A DNA stretch of 64,000 bases from Adiantum capillus-veneris (GCA_014529385.2 CM043966.1:102187087-102251086), one strand, 5' to 3'; positions 33,826 to 44,335 are shown, numbered from the stretch's first letter. The notes: generated by a model from the sequence alone, not told the origin. Numbers and translations are program-made.

Positions 33826-35114
33826 GAAGTCCATGGATCCTTGCATGCTGTTGTCCTACTGGTTCAACCGCATCTGCTATGTCGATCCCATGCCATAACT
33901 CCTGGAGCTCGTCAACTAGTGGAGCTAGATAAACATCCATGGTTTTTTCCTTGAACTTACCAGGTACAATCAAGCTTAATATCAAATGACCCTTCTTGAT
34001 GGCAAGCCACGGTGGGAGGTGGTAATTGATAAGGCACACAGGCCAAGTGCTCCATGACGAGCTTCTCAATCCAAATGGATTGACTCCATCCATTGCCATG
34101 TCCAAACGCAAATTGCGTGGTTCACTCTTAAAATGTGTCCATGTATCTTCAATGTGCCTCCAAGCCTTTGAATCAGCGGGCACCCTAAATGTTGCGTCAG
34201 TGGATCTATTCGTAGAATGCCACCGCATCAACTTTGCAATGGAACCACAACGAAACATGCTTTTTATCCTAGGAATAATAGGGAAATGCCGCAACACTTT
34301 AGCTGGCACTGTCTCGCCAACTGCATCTTGTTTGTAGCGCATTGCTTCGCACTTAGGACACGATAGACAATCTGCGAATTCATTGCGAAAAAGAATGCAA
34401 TCATTTGGACATGCATGAATCTTGTTGTAGTCTAAGCCAACTGAGGTCAGAAGTTGCTTTGCATCTGGCCTGGAGGGGGGACATTTCATTGCCAGCCGGG
34501 AGAAGTTGCTCCCGCAATAACCTGTTTAAGCCACATTAAATTAAAAAGCTCTCTGAGCACATCACCGTTGCAATCGGAAAATCTCTTTTGGGAATTACGT
34601 ACCTAAACAAAGCAGTGACGCTTGCATCTGACCACCCGTACAATGACTGAAGATTCAAAAACGCCACACAAGTACGAAGCACAGATATTTTGGCGCCTTC
34701 ATAGATTGGTTGACGTGCCAACTTCCTCAAAATGTCTTCAGGAGATAGGCGCACGGCTTCTAGTGTTGCTTCGTTCGCGTTCTCCTCGCTTATCTGGAAG
34801 AAGGCATCCAGCATCTCCTCCATGCCGTCGTCTTCTGTCTGTAAGCCCTTTTCTGCTTCCATCCGTGGCTCTATATTGGTCGGACCTTCATGCATAATCT
34901 TTTTTCTCTCTCTCTCAGATGTAGGTGCTATGTCGCAGAAATCAATGCCCGTTCCATAGGAGTCGTATCGCAGATTCTGTACAGTTTCTCTAGCAAACTC
35001 ACCGTACTTGTACACATGCTCATTACATATCCTACACTTGCGTAGGATTTGATACTTGTAGAGGATGCATGAGCATGCTATCTTTTCCTCCATTCTAGTT
35101 GATGACGTTGCCAT
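33826..35114 (-). pseudogene. CACTA 2 TNP2 transposase, N-terminal exons
   Basis: The ATG at 35114 starts MATSSTRMEEKIACSC, then a Cys/His pattern RKCRICNEHVYKYGEF, an acidic linker and LNLQSLYGWSDASVTALFR. A canonical GT-AG intron occupies 34522-34602. Exon 2 resumes RLLREQLLPAGNEM, shifts frame in a G run near 34475-34482, then is clear through KIHACPNDCILF, CPKCEAMRYK, PAKVLRHFPIIPRIKSMFRC, WHSTNRSTD and WPVCLINYHLPPWLAIKKGH to IHGLLM, where the copia interrupts it. Reading resumes in frame at 28160 once the copia and one CATAA copy are ignored. It encodes the N-terminal half of the CACTA transposase and holds the region deleted from CACTA 1. Confidence 0.9.
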
Positions 35115-35135
35115 CTACAATGATTATGAATGTTG

Positions 35136-35176
<41 letters not shown>

Positions 35177-35224
35177 TCCTCACAATGTAAACTACCTCGC
35201 ATTCTCTAGTCTTGCCCAATCTCT

Positions 35225-35248
35225 GTACACCTCGGTCCAGAGGTGTAC
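35225..35248 (-). promoter_or_regulatory. Palindromic module, CACTA 2 copy 1
   Basis: GTACACCTC and GAGGTGTAC form 9-bp perfect arms around GGTCCA. The pairing extends imperfectly to AATCTCT / GGAGATC. It lies about 110 bp upstream of the TNP2 start and matches the CACTA 1 modules in reverse complement. Confidence 0.7.
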
Positions 35249-35533
35249 GGAGATCAGGACCATCGGGTCAAAATCTAGTCTTTATTGGTCAAATCCTATA
35301 TGGGTAGACACATGTGCAAACTCTCCGTACTTGTGCACATGCTCATTACATATCCTACGCTTGCGTAGGATTTGATACTTGCAGAGCGTGTACGAGCATG
35401 CAATCTTTTCCTCCATGTTAGTTGATGACGTTGCCATATACAATGATTATGAATGTTGTTTTAATATATATATATATATATATACTCCTCACAATGTAAA
35501 CTACCTCGAATTCTCTAGTCTTGCCCAATCTTC

Positions 35534-35557
35534 GTACACCTCGGTCCAGAGGTGTAC
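35534..35557 (-). promoter_or_regulatory. Palindromic module, CACTA 2 copy 2
   Basis: Same 9-bp arms and GGTCCA centre as copy 1, in the second tandem unit. Confidence 0.7.
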
Positions 35558-35860
35558 GGAGATCAGGACCACCGGGTCAAAATCTCGTCTTGTCAAAATC
35601 TCGTCTTTATTGGTCAAATCCTATATAGGTAGACACATGTGAAAACTCTCCGTACTTGTGCACATGCTCATTACATATCCTACACTTGCGTAGGATTTGA
35701 TACTTGCAGAGCGTGCACGAGCATGCAATCTTTTCCTCCATGTTAGTTGATGACGTTGCCATCTACAATGATTAGGAATGTTGTTTTAATATATATATAT
35801 ATATATATATACTCCTCACAATGTAAACTACCTTGCATTCTCTAGTCTTGCCCAATCTCC

Positions 35861-35884
35861 GTACACCTCGGTCCAGAGGTGTAT
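35861..35884 (-). promoter_or_regulatory. Palindromic module, CACTA 2 copy 3
   Basis: Third copy, with one end base changed (GTGTAT instead of GTGTAC), in the outermost tandem unit. Confidence 0.7.
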
Positions 35885-36049
35885 AGAGATCAGGACCACC
35901 GGGTCAAAATCTCGTCTTTATTGGTCAAATCCTATATGGGTAGACACATACGTGCACTCCCAGGTGTACATGGCAATGCATGTAGCAGGAAAAACCCCTT
36001 TGCCTCTTTTAGTTCCAAAGTTTCTTCTCTGTTTGCGTACCCTATCTCT

Positions 36050-36199
36050 CGTTCTTTCTCTCTCGATCTCGCTCTCGCTATCTCTCTGTCTCTCTCTCTC
36101 TCTCTCTCTCGATCTCGCTCTCGCTCTCACTAGCTATCTCTCTTTCTCTCTCTATTTCCCTATTTTCCTATCTCTCTCTCTGTCTCGCTCTCCACTTTC

Positions 36200-36266
<67 letters not shown>

Positions 36267-36288
36267 AATGTCTTTCTCTATCTCTGTA

Positions 36289-36384
<96 letters not shown>

Positions 36385-36400
36385 TTCCCTATCCCTCTAC
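36050..36400 (+). repeat. CT-rich microsatellite cluster
   Basis: Long (CT)n runs (about 36201-36243 and 36293-36381) alternate with TCTCGATCTCG words and an AT run. The long open frames through this zone are dinucleotide artefacts. Confidence 0.95.
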
Positions 36401-36419
36401 TGATCGAACGAGCGACTGA

Positions 36420-36810
36420 GCTAGGGAGATCTAGACGCCCACGACTGCGGAGGACTACACAACATCTACAAAGGCTACATCAAATGATCTAGCTAGGTCA
36501 CTTAGGCTCGACATGCGCAACGCCAGGTCAGACTACTGACCATGGAGGAGATTGATGAGATCCACTAGCGACAGATGCTGGATCTCCTATGATCTACCTA
36601 TCCCAGCTAGCTGGTTTAGCCGTTTAGTCCACACCCAGCAATTTAGGATTCAATAATATTTTATTTTGTCATCTTCTTACTCTGACTTTGTATCAGATCC
36701 ATCACATTGTAACTTTCTTGTCTCATGTCTCATAGGTCACTTTGGCCTTTGGAAGACGTTCATATAACATTTCATTTCATTTCTCTCTTTAATTTTAATT
36801 TCCTAAGCAT
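36420..36810. other. Unassigned sequence inside CACTA 2
   Basis: About 390 bp of ordinary composition between two microsatellite clusters. No gene or repeat partner was recognised in this window. Confidence 0.45.
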
Positions 36811-36814
36811 ACAT

Positions 36815-36885
36815 TAATTCTCTCTCTCTCTCTCCTACACACACACACACACCTCTCTCTCTCTCTCTTTCCTACACACACACAC

Positions 36886-36943
<58 letters not shown>

Positions 36944-37068
36944 TACACACACACACACACACATGCACACACACACACCTCTCTCTCTCTCTTTACTACA
37001 CACACACACATGCACACACACACACCACTCTCTCTCTTTCTTACACACACACATGCATACACACACAC

Positions 37069-37106
<38 letters not shown>

Positions 37107-37229
37107 TACACACACACACACACATGCACACACACACACCTCTCTCTCTCTCTTTCCTACACACACACACATGCACACACACACACCACTCTCTCTCTTT
37201 CTTACACACACACATGCATACACACACAC

Positions 37230-37313
<84 letters not shown>

Positions 37314-37320
37314 TACACCC
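36815..37320 (+). repeat. Compound CT/AC microsatellite with 240-bp higher-order repeat
   Basis: (CT)n and (CA)n blocks alternate with CTTTCCTACACAC and ACATGCACACAC motifs. The order from about 36885 is repeated from about 37070, so the array has a higher-order unit as well as the dinucleotides. Confidence 0.93.
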
Positions 37321-37356
37321 AAACACACATGATGTAGAGAGAGAGAGAGGGAGGGG

Positions 37357-37358
<2 letters not shown>

Positions 37359-37405
<47 letters not shown>
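37359..37405 (+). repeat. Poly-G tract of about 47 bases
   Basis: An uninterrupted G run, then T and seven more G. It is preceded by GA repeats. Exact length may be unreliable in any assembly. Confidence 0.9.
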
Positions 37406-37406
<1 letters not shown>

Positions 37407-37419
37407 GGGGGGGCGGAGA

Positions 37420-37693
37420 TGGACATAATACCTGCGCATCAGGTTTCGGCCAAGATCTCAGCAGACAAAAATGGCCCCTGCGCGCGGTTTCGGTTTTTTT
37501 CCCCAATTTTTTTTGCATCGCTATATGCGTGATTATGTGCGTCGATATACGCGTGACAAATAAAACCTTTCCACGCGTATATCGACGCACACTGCGATGC
37601 GTATATCGACGCGCGCTAATTACGTCGATATACATGTGAAAAAGCATGGCCGTCGATATATACGCGTCGATATCTTCATGTAGTGTTGTAGTG
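37420..37693 (-). repeat. CACTA 2 right subterminal zone
   Basis: GCGTATATCGACGC-type words recur in both orientations (about 37531-37560, 37574-37615 and 37650-37675). They match the GTAGATATCGACGC words of the left end at 24930-25030. They are the likely binding repeats for transposition proteins. Confidence 0.8.
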
Positions 37694-37696
37694 AAA

Positions 37697-39156
37697 TGAG
37701 GTTGCAACAGTCATTTTCTGATGACGAGGATAAGTAGGCTGTCTTTTAATTGCAGGAGCTCTAAAGTTGGAGGAAGAAAAGCAAGCTGTTTTTAGCAAAC
37801 ATAAGGTCGAGAGTGGGGGACATATGAAGTGGGGCTAAGGAATGTTTTTTTTAAAAGTTAAGCTTAAAGTTAATAGAGGTGAAAAACGAACACTTGCATG
37901 AAGGTGGCAGAGCGCTGCAGTTGCATGGCAAGCAGGTTGGCGAGTTGTGTGGGATACGATTCCATCTAGGGTGTGAGCATATTAAAGGCTACATAGCAAT
38001 CTGAAGGGACGACGCCAGTGGCAGAGGAGGTAATCACTAGCGATATCACTAGTGGCCAAAGAGGGGGCGGATATGAAGTAACCACTATAGGAGGCTGAGG
38101 GCCGACAGGTGATTGAGGGCCACAAGGTGTCATTGTTTACAAAAGAGGAAGGCTGCACGTGAGCAAGGGAGGCTGCCATAGGTGGCAAGGGTTGGAGCAA
38201 AAGGGGTTGCAAGCTGGCGAGCCTTCAATGGTTGGTGCTGAGAGGAATAACTCGGCAAGGCAAGGCCGCTAGAAGTTAAAGGATTGTTATTTGAGCATAG
38301 AAGGAAGTTGTGAAGAGTGCTGCAAACAATAGAGGAGCTGCCTATTGCAATTCAAAGAGGAGAGAAACATGTGAATCAAGGTCATGAGCAGTCGGGGGCC
38401 ACTCATAAGCAAAGCAAGGACGGCAAGGTGGGACCTCGAAGGGCAAGGGAGATCATTGGTGAATAAAGGGCTACAAAAGAACATTATTGCAGGAAGCAGG
38501 CCATGAGCAAGAGGCACTCACAATTGTCAAGAGCGAAAGGAGCTTCAAGAGCAGCACTGGGCGGGTTTCGGCCTAGAAGCTAGGAGGGGAGCATCTCTAT
38601 CTGAAGAGAAGGAGGCTGTTTTTTTCTGAAAAGCATCACTACATGCCTTCTAAATCAAATCCAGTTGCTTTGACATTGTCATAAACTCTAATTTTTTAAT
38701 GCTTAAATAAATGTTACCACTCTCTTTCCCCTGTTCACATGCATGTTGTGTATCTAAGGGATTCTATTGCGTGTAGGGCGTGAATATAGGGTATCAGTTT
38801 TGTTGTTTGTTGAAAGAGTGGATGCTCTCTATATGGTTGTGATATATGCCTGGAAGATGAAAGCTTGAGGGTAAGCTTGATGTCTGTCAATGATCTTGGG
38901 GTGCATGTGACTGTCGGGACTACTTATATGTGAGTGTATGATGCTATCAACGGTAAGAGGTCGGGATAATTGATTGCATGCTTTGTGATCGGGTGTATAC
39001 AACTACGGTTTGTCGGGCTTGGGCACGAACAACAATGGTTAGCAGATTGGGTCTTAGTGTGTATGTTAAATAGGGGATAGGGATGTTGTGAAATCATTCA
39101 GATATATAGAGGCAGTCAGATTGTGTGCTAGGCGTTTTCCCATTTCCCCCTTTCCA
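37697..39156 (+). repeat. Element X 5' LTR, right part
   Basis: It continues the LTR after CACTA 2, starting TGAGGTTGCAACAG, and aligns with 41791-43257. A TATATAG promoter-like box lies at 39103-39109, matching 43204-43210. Confidence 0.92.
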
Positions 39157-39161
39157 TCTTG

Positions 39162-39174
39162 TGGTGCCCCCACT
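39162..39174 (+). promoter_or_regulatory. Primer binding site of element X
   Basis: TGGTGCCCCCACT follows the LTR after a 5-base spacer TCTTG. The TGG start fits the CCA end of a tRNA; I have not identified which tRNA. Confidence 0.75.
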
Positions 39175-39243
39175 AAGGAGCCACTGATCGCTTCTTGATA
39201 AACTGTTTGTGAAGCAAGCTGAAGCAGGAACTTGGTCTGGTGT

Positions 39244-40492
39244 TCAAAGGAGATGAAGATGCAGATGATTGGATTGCCGATTTTGAGCTATTTGTGATCT
39301 GACAGTATTGCGGATGCCAAGTGATGAAGCAAAGCTCCAGACTTTACCTTTGGTGCTGTGAGGTAAAGCAAAAGCTTGGTTTGATGGTTTAGAAGATGCA
39401 CACAAGCAAAATTGGATCGGATTTCAAGAGTAATTTCTACAAAGGTATCAAAAGGTGGTGTCGGATTTGGAAGCAGATACAAAGATCAAAGGCTTGCAAC
39501 AGGATGTAAGTGCAAATTTTAATGCCTTTGTTGATACATTTGAAGCTTATTGGGGAGATTTTGCAGCTGCTACCCAAGCAACCAATGTGGGATATTTTAA
39601 GCTGGAAAAGTTTCTATCTTGCTTGCATCCCTATGTTTGTGAGAGAGTGGACTATGAAGATCCAAGGACTTTTGACAAAGCTGTCAGAATCTCCAGAGCA
39701 AAGAGTCAAAGGATGAAGAAGAAGATGGAGGTAGGATTGCTACAGTCTACCATCACGACAACCAGTGGACCTAGGCCCAAACAGATGGGTGAACGCCAAG
39801 AGGTAAAAGATCCTTATTTTATTGATCTACATGTGATCAAAGCATGTGAAGCTGATGCCATGCTAGAGGAGGTGGAACAAGTGCCAAACAGCTCTCAAAA
39901 GATAAAGAGAGGCATATTCAGAGTGCCACCCAATTTGCTTGCTCCAGAGGATGAGGTGATAAAAGATCTTAAAGAAGAAGTGTTGGTTCTAGAACCAGCA
40001 ATGGGGAAGGTAGCAGTGATGCAAGAACCGACAAATTTAGAAGAGGAATCTGGAAGTTTCTCAAGCTCCAACAGTAGTTTGGACATGGATGCTACATGGG
40101 AGATAGAATCCATGTCTTCTAGGTATGAGACTGATTATTTTTTTCATGTGGATGAAGTGATGAACCACGTATATGAGTTGCCTGCCAGTCCGCTAAAGGT
40201 CAAAGAGTAGCATAGTGCAAGTGCGGAGATGCTTTGTGTGAACCTACTAGTCAATCAACATTCTCTCGTGTTTTGTGGTGGTGAGTCCTTGCTAGCAGAA
40301 GAACTATGGTTTGATTGTGAATCCGACTTGTTTAAAGAGAAGTTTTTTGAGGATGACTTGCAGAAGCTAGAAATAGAAGTAGAGGTATGTCAAGTTGGCT
40401 TGGCTATACAGGGGGTGGGGCAACCTTTCCTTGATGAGCATGTAGAGGTGCACTTTGAAGTTTCTGAGTTTGTGTGTGGCGTGGAGAGCTAG
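39244..40492 (+). pseudogene. Element X gag-like protein
   Basis: The start region FKGDEDADDWIADFELFV is followed in another frame by GKAKAWFDGLEDAHKQNWI, the LxGxAxxWxxxL pattern of retrotransposon gag. The frame from 39455 is open for 251 codons: VSANFNAFVDTFEAYWGDFA, KLEKFLSCLHPYVCERVDYE, a basic KSQRMKKKME stretch, then an acidic region with PEDEVIKDLKEEV. A stop near 40208 is followed by an open block to 40492 (LAEELWFDCESDLF). There is no zinc knuckle, protease or polymerase. Frameshifts near 39300 and 39440 inactivate it. Confidence 0.75.
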
Positions 40493-40500
40493 CTTTGGCA

Positions 40501-41113
40501 AATGACTCTATGGAAGTTGATACAGGTACAGCCTATAAGAGCGAGGCTCCATGCAGCGAGGAAGGTGCCACTAACCTTGCAGGTGATGAGTTGTTCCAAG
40601 AACAAGTTAAAGTTTGACCAGGTCATACTCTTGGATATGAAGAGTTGGTGTCAGAGCCTATTATAGCGGATTTGGATGCACGTATGCAAGGCAAACATGT
40701 TTCCTTTACTATGCAACAAATGGAGGCCAAGTGGCAGGGTTTTGCTACTTTATGTGATGCTATGGATACATTTGGAGACTTAATTACAGGTATCTTTGTA
40801 TTGGATGCAAGGATTTTTTGAAGTGGAATATGTTATGGGGTCCTCTGTAGCAGATGGATGGAGCATTAAATGCGATGCAGGGGATGCAGATGGTGATAAA
40901 TATTCTTATAATGGGTGTCAAGGCTTATGGATACAGTGTGCCAATTGTCCACACTATGAAGAGATGTTAGGGTGGCTTGTCTAATGGCCTACGAGTGCAA
41001 ATAGAGGCTTCAATATGCATGCTTTACACGTGGATGGCCATGGCCAATGCTTTTATTTTGATCTAGGTGGACTATACACCATGCTTGGGGAAGCTTCGAG
41101 CTTTCCATTTGAT
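40501..41113 (+). pseudogene. Element X gag-like protein, acidic C-terminal region
   Basis: Further open pieces follow: DSMEVDTGTAYKSEAPCSEE, then ADLDARMQGKHVSFTMQQME, then in another frame VEYVMGSSVADGWSI and GLWIQCANCPHYEEMLGWLV. The last is FNMHALHVDGHGQCFYFDLG leading to SSFPFDPRG at about 41113. The FDPxG ending near the 3' LTR is also found in element Z. I recognise no domain. Confidence 0.55.
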
Positions 41114-41281
41114 CCTAGAGGGTGATGCAGTAGATGCTCTTCTCTCTATCTCTATCCTATCTATATAGCCACTATATCAATTTTTCCTTATGCAGTCTAC
41201 ATACCTATGTTATATCATTCTCTCTATACATTCCTAATGCTATGGTTGAGCATCATTGCTCGACTATGGGGTGGGCAATGA
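41114..41281 (+). promoter_or_regulatory. Element X 3' leader with polypurine tract
   Basis: A short non-coding stretch ends ATGGGGTGGGCAATGA just before the 3' LTR start TGGTGCACC. The G-rich part is the likely polypurine tract, though C and T interruptions make it imperfect. Confidence 0.55.
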
Positions 41282-43257
41282 TGGTGCACCCAATTTGTGT
41301 CGACCCATGGAAGTGCCAGTAGCAGCGGTGTGGAAATCAGTAGCCTGATGAGGAAATGCTTAAACAAGTGGTAGATGCAAATATCAACAAATGCAATAAG
41401 GATGTCTACGCAAGATGTGGTGTTAAACAGGTCAATGATGCTTTTCCAACTCAATTGGTCGGAGAGCTTGAAGGTGCCAAGGGTCGATGGATTTTATCTC
41501 CAAAGTGAGACTTGCTATGTATGCAGAATGGGTACCCCAATTTGGCAAACATGAGCTCTTTGGGTAATTGTGGGTTAATGGCTAGCAAGTCTCCACCTTG
41601 GACCTATGTCAAGGAGTGGAAGCTTAACTCGCTTGATGGTCGTAGCGGTGGTCGTCCCTTCTAACTAAAAATTCATGACATTTGAGGGCCACTTTTATGT
41701 GGTTGGCTACGTCCACAGGCAGTCAACAAGTGATGCCTTTCAAGGAATTTTCTCCAAGTTAAACAAGGCAACTAGCATATAAGCATCAGATGAGGTTGCA
41801 TCAGTTATTTTCTGGTGGCGAGGATAAGTAGGATGTATTTTAATTGCAAAAGCTCTAAAGTTGGAGGAAGAAAAGCAAGCTCTTTTAGCAAACATAAGGT
41901 CGGCAGTGGGGGACGTGTGAAGTGGGGCTAAGGAAGGTTTTTTTTAAAGTTAAGCTTGAAGTTAATAGATGTGAAAAACAACACTTACATGAAGGTGGCA
42001 GAGCGCTGTAGCTGCATGGCAAGTAGGTCGGCTAGTTGTGTGGGGTACGATGCCATCTAGGGTGTGAGCATATTAAAGGCTGCATAGCAATCTGAAGGGA
42101 CAACACAATAGTGGCAGAGGAGGTGACCACTAGCGATATCGTTAGTGGCCAAAGAGGGGGTGGATATGAAGTAACCACTACAGGAGGCCGGGCACTGACA
42201 GGTGATTGAGGGCCACAAGGTGGCGTTGCTTACAGAGGAGGAAGGCTGCACATGAGCAAGGGAGGCCGCCAGAGGTGGCAAGGGATAGAGCAAAAGGGGT
42301 CGCAAGCTGGCGAGCCTTCAAGGGTTGGTGTTGAGAGGAATAACTCGGCAAGGCAAGGCCGCCAGAAGTTAAAGGATTGCTATTTGAGCACAGAAGGAAG
42401 TTGTGAAGAGTGTTGCAAACAATAGAGGAGCCGCCCGCTGCAATTCAAAGAGGAGATAAACATGTGAATCAAGGCCGCGAGCAGTCAGGGGCCACTCATA
42501 AGCGAATCAAGGAAGGCAAGGCGGGACGTCGGAGAGCAAGGGAGATCGTTGGTGAATAAAGGCTACAAAAGAGCATCATTGCAGGGAGCTACATGCTAAG
42601 CAGGCCGTGAGCAAGAGGGGGTCACAATTGGCAAGAGCGAAAGGACCTTCGGGAGGAGCACTGGGTTTGTTTCGGCTTAGAAGGAGGGGAGCATCTCTAT
42701 CTGAAGAGAAGGAGGCCGTTTTTAAAAAAAAAGCATCACTACACACCTTCCAAATCAAACCAGTTGCTTCGACATTGTCACAACCTCTAATTTTTTAATG
42801 CTTAAATGAATGTTACCACTTTCTTTCCCTTGTTCACATGCATGTCGTGTATCTAAGGGATTCTATTGCGTGTAGGGCGTGAATATAGCGTATAAGTTCT
42901 AGTATGTGTTGAAAGAGTGGATACTCCTTTATGGTTGTGATATGTGCCTAGAGGATGAAAGCTTGAGGGCAAGCTGGATGTCTATCAATGATCTTATGGT
43001 GCACGCGAATGTCCGGACTACTTATATGTCAGTGTATGATGCTATCAAGGGTGAGAGGTCGGGATGATTGATTGCATGCTTTGCGGCCGGGTGTATACAA
43101 TTAGGGTTGGTCCACGGGCTTGGGCACGGACAACAGTTGTTACCAGATCGGGTCTTAGTGTGTATGTTAAATAGGGGATAGGGCTGTTGTGAAATCATTG
43201 GGCTATATAGAGGCAGTCAGATTGTGTGCTGGGTGTTTTCCCATTTTCCCCTTTCCA
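41282..43257 (+). repeat. Element X 3' LTR (contains the empty CACTA 2 site)
   Basis: This 1,976-bp LTR starts TGGTGCACC and ends TTTCCA. Near 41785 it reads AGCATCAGATGAGG, the unoccupied form of the site where CACTA 2 entered the 5' LTR. It has a TATATAG box at 43204-43210. Confidence 0.93.
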
Positions 43258-43500
43258 GCGTATAATTGTGCACATACAAGCGTATATCCCGGTGGTTATA
43301 ACTTGGCATATTTCGATGGTGTTTACCGGTGTATATACCGACTCTACGATACCGGCGTTTATTACGATGCTTATTCCAACATATTTTACTTTTAAAAGAA
43401 AGCTTGTCTCGTTGGTATCTGTGCTAATTTTTACGAGATGTGTTATAGTGTTCCTCGGTCTTACCTGTTGTTCAGTGTGATGAGCTGTAAGGAGTGTTGC
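43258..43500. other. Spacer with CACTA-like subterminal words
   Basis: Short words such as CGGTGTATATACCG and ACGATACCGGCG recall CACTA subterminal zones, but no CACTA end is visible. No gene was recognised. Confidence 0.35.
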
Positions 43501-44335
43501 TCATCAACCCTTAAGAATGAGTCATAGCTTTGTCTTTTCCTTTGATGTCTAGAATGTTCCGTGACTGGTGTACTGGATAATCCCCATTGTTGCCCTTATT
43601 GTGTTGTTCATTGTCTTGCTGTTGACTATCAGACTGCTAGTCACTCGACTGCTGGTCTGATCGGTCCTTGCACTCGTCTAACTGGTCTTTGTTGGGTTCA
43701 CTGTCCCCTGTTGCAGTTTATCCACCAGCTCTAGATCCTCAGGGTGGGAAAGATGGAATATTATCACCGTCATCAGGTTTATATGTTGGGTTGTCCTCCC
43801 CTTCCTCATCCTGCTCTTCTTCCCTCTTAGAATCCTCATCAGGATCATTTTGCTTATTGATATAATCCATGATGTCCTGATTTGCTAAGGCTATGTTATA
43901 TTCAGAGAGCTTTTCTTGTAGATCACTCTGCATAGTCTCCATGAGTGCCTTCAAATTGTCCATATCCATAGTTACATTGGCTTGTGGAGTCAGAATATCA
44001 GCAAGGTTATTATAGATATATCTCTCTGTAAGGGAAGCCTTTAATGCAGTGTGGGTTGTCAGTAGCGTGTTGAAGTCTACTCGCTTCATTCGTACCATAG
44101 TATGAAATCTATCAGCATCTTTTAAGACTGCTGCCTTGCCTTCATTTAACTACTGATTTTCTGTTTCTCGCTTGAAAAACTTTGCTTGTATCTCCTTAAT
44201 TGTTCTTGCTGACTGATTTTCAGCAATACCATGCCTCAAATATTGTGCACCCATATCCTTTTGAAGTTTATGAACCTGCTGTTGGCTGCTTTCCAGTTCT
44301 TCTTTCAGCTTAGATACTTACTCATTGGAAGCTCA
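43500..44335 (-). pseudogene. Unrecognised coiled-coil, acidic and Gln-rich protein remnant
   Basis: On the minus strand the sequence starts near 44330 with VSKLKEELESSQQQVHKLQK and continues RTIKEIQAKFFKRETENQ, a clear heptad-type coiled coil. After one stop it becomes a clean frame (44098-43739) with TERYIYNNLADILTPQ, a second helical stretch and an acidic patch EDSKREEEQDEEGEDN. Beyond two more stops lies a Gln/Asn-rich tail DSQQQDNEQHNKGNNGDY and a final DIKGKDKAMTHS before a stop at about 43518. It has no match that I recognise. The remnant at 14680-15898 is also unassigned, but I see no direct similarity between them. Confidence 0.45.

Larger units (their letters stand above)
34998..35960 (-). 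repeat. Tandem triplication of TNP2 exon 1 start and upstream module
   Basis: Three units of about 320-328 bp start at 34998, 35318 and 35646 with CTC(A/T)CCGTACTTGT. Each holds the first 30-35 TNP2 codons (minus strand), an (AT)n run (about 35140-35172, 35464-35482, 35790-35811) and the palindromic module. Only the innermost unit joins the rest of TNP2. The outer two encode orphan starts such as RRICNEHVHKYGEF that soon hit a stop. Confidence 0.92.
24910..37693 (-). mobile_element. CACTA (En/Spm) transposon 2, carrying a nested copia
   Basis: Ends are CACTACAACA at 24910 and TGTTGTAGTG at 37693, a 10-bp perfect terminal repeat. Flanks AGA (24907-24909) and AAA (37694-37696) fit a 3-bp target duplication with one change; the unoccupied sister LTR has a single AGA at this site. 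Subterminal zones at both ends are full of CGTCGATAT-type words. Genes run on the minus strand: TNP2 from 35114, DUF4216 tail to 25938, then a truncated TNPA-like gene. The nested copia (5,655 bp plus a 5-bp duplication) accounts for almost half the 12.8 kb; the CACTA alone is about 7.1 kb. All its genes look inactive. Confidence 0.93.
24400..43257 (+). mobile_element. Gag-only LTR retrotransposon X (interrupted by CACTA 2)
   Basis: Two LTRs of about 1.97 kb match along their whole length: 24400-24909 plus 37697-39156 form the 5' LTR, and 41282-43257 the 3' LTR. Both start TGGTGCACC and end TTTCCA. A primer site TGGTGCCCCCACT follows at 39162, and a purine-rich ATGGGGTGGGCAATGA precedes the 3' LTR. 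Without the insertion the element would be about 6.07 kb with a 2.1-kb interior coding only a gag-like protein. No pol is present, so it depended on another element's enzymes. I found no convincing target duplication. Confidence 0.82.

Noticed and set aside
35952-37707. Long open frames on both strands across the microsatellite and poly-G zone
   Set aside because: Ser/Leu, Arg/Glu, His/Thr, Gly and Pro homopolymer-like proteins are translations of CT, GA, AC and G repeats, not genes.
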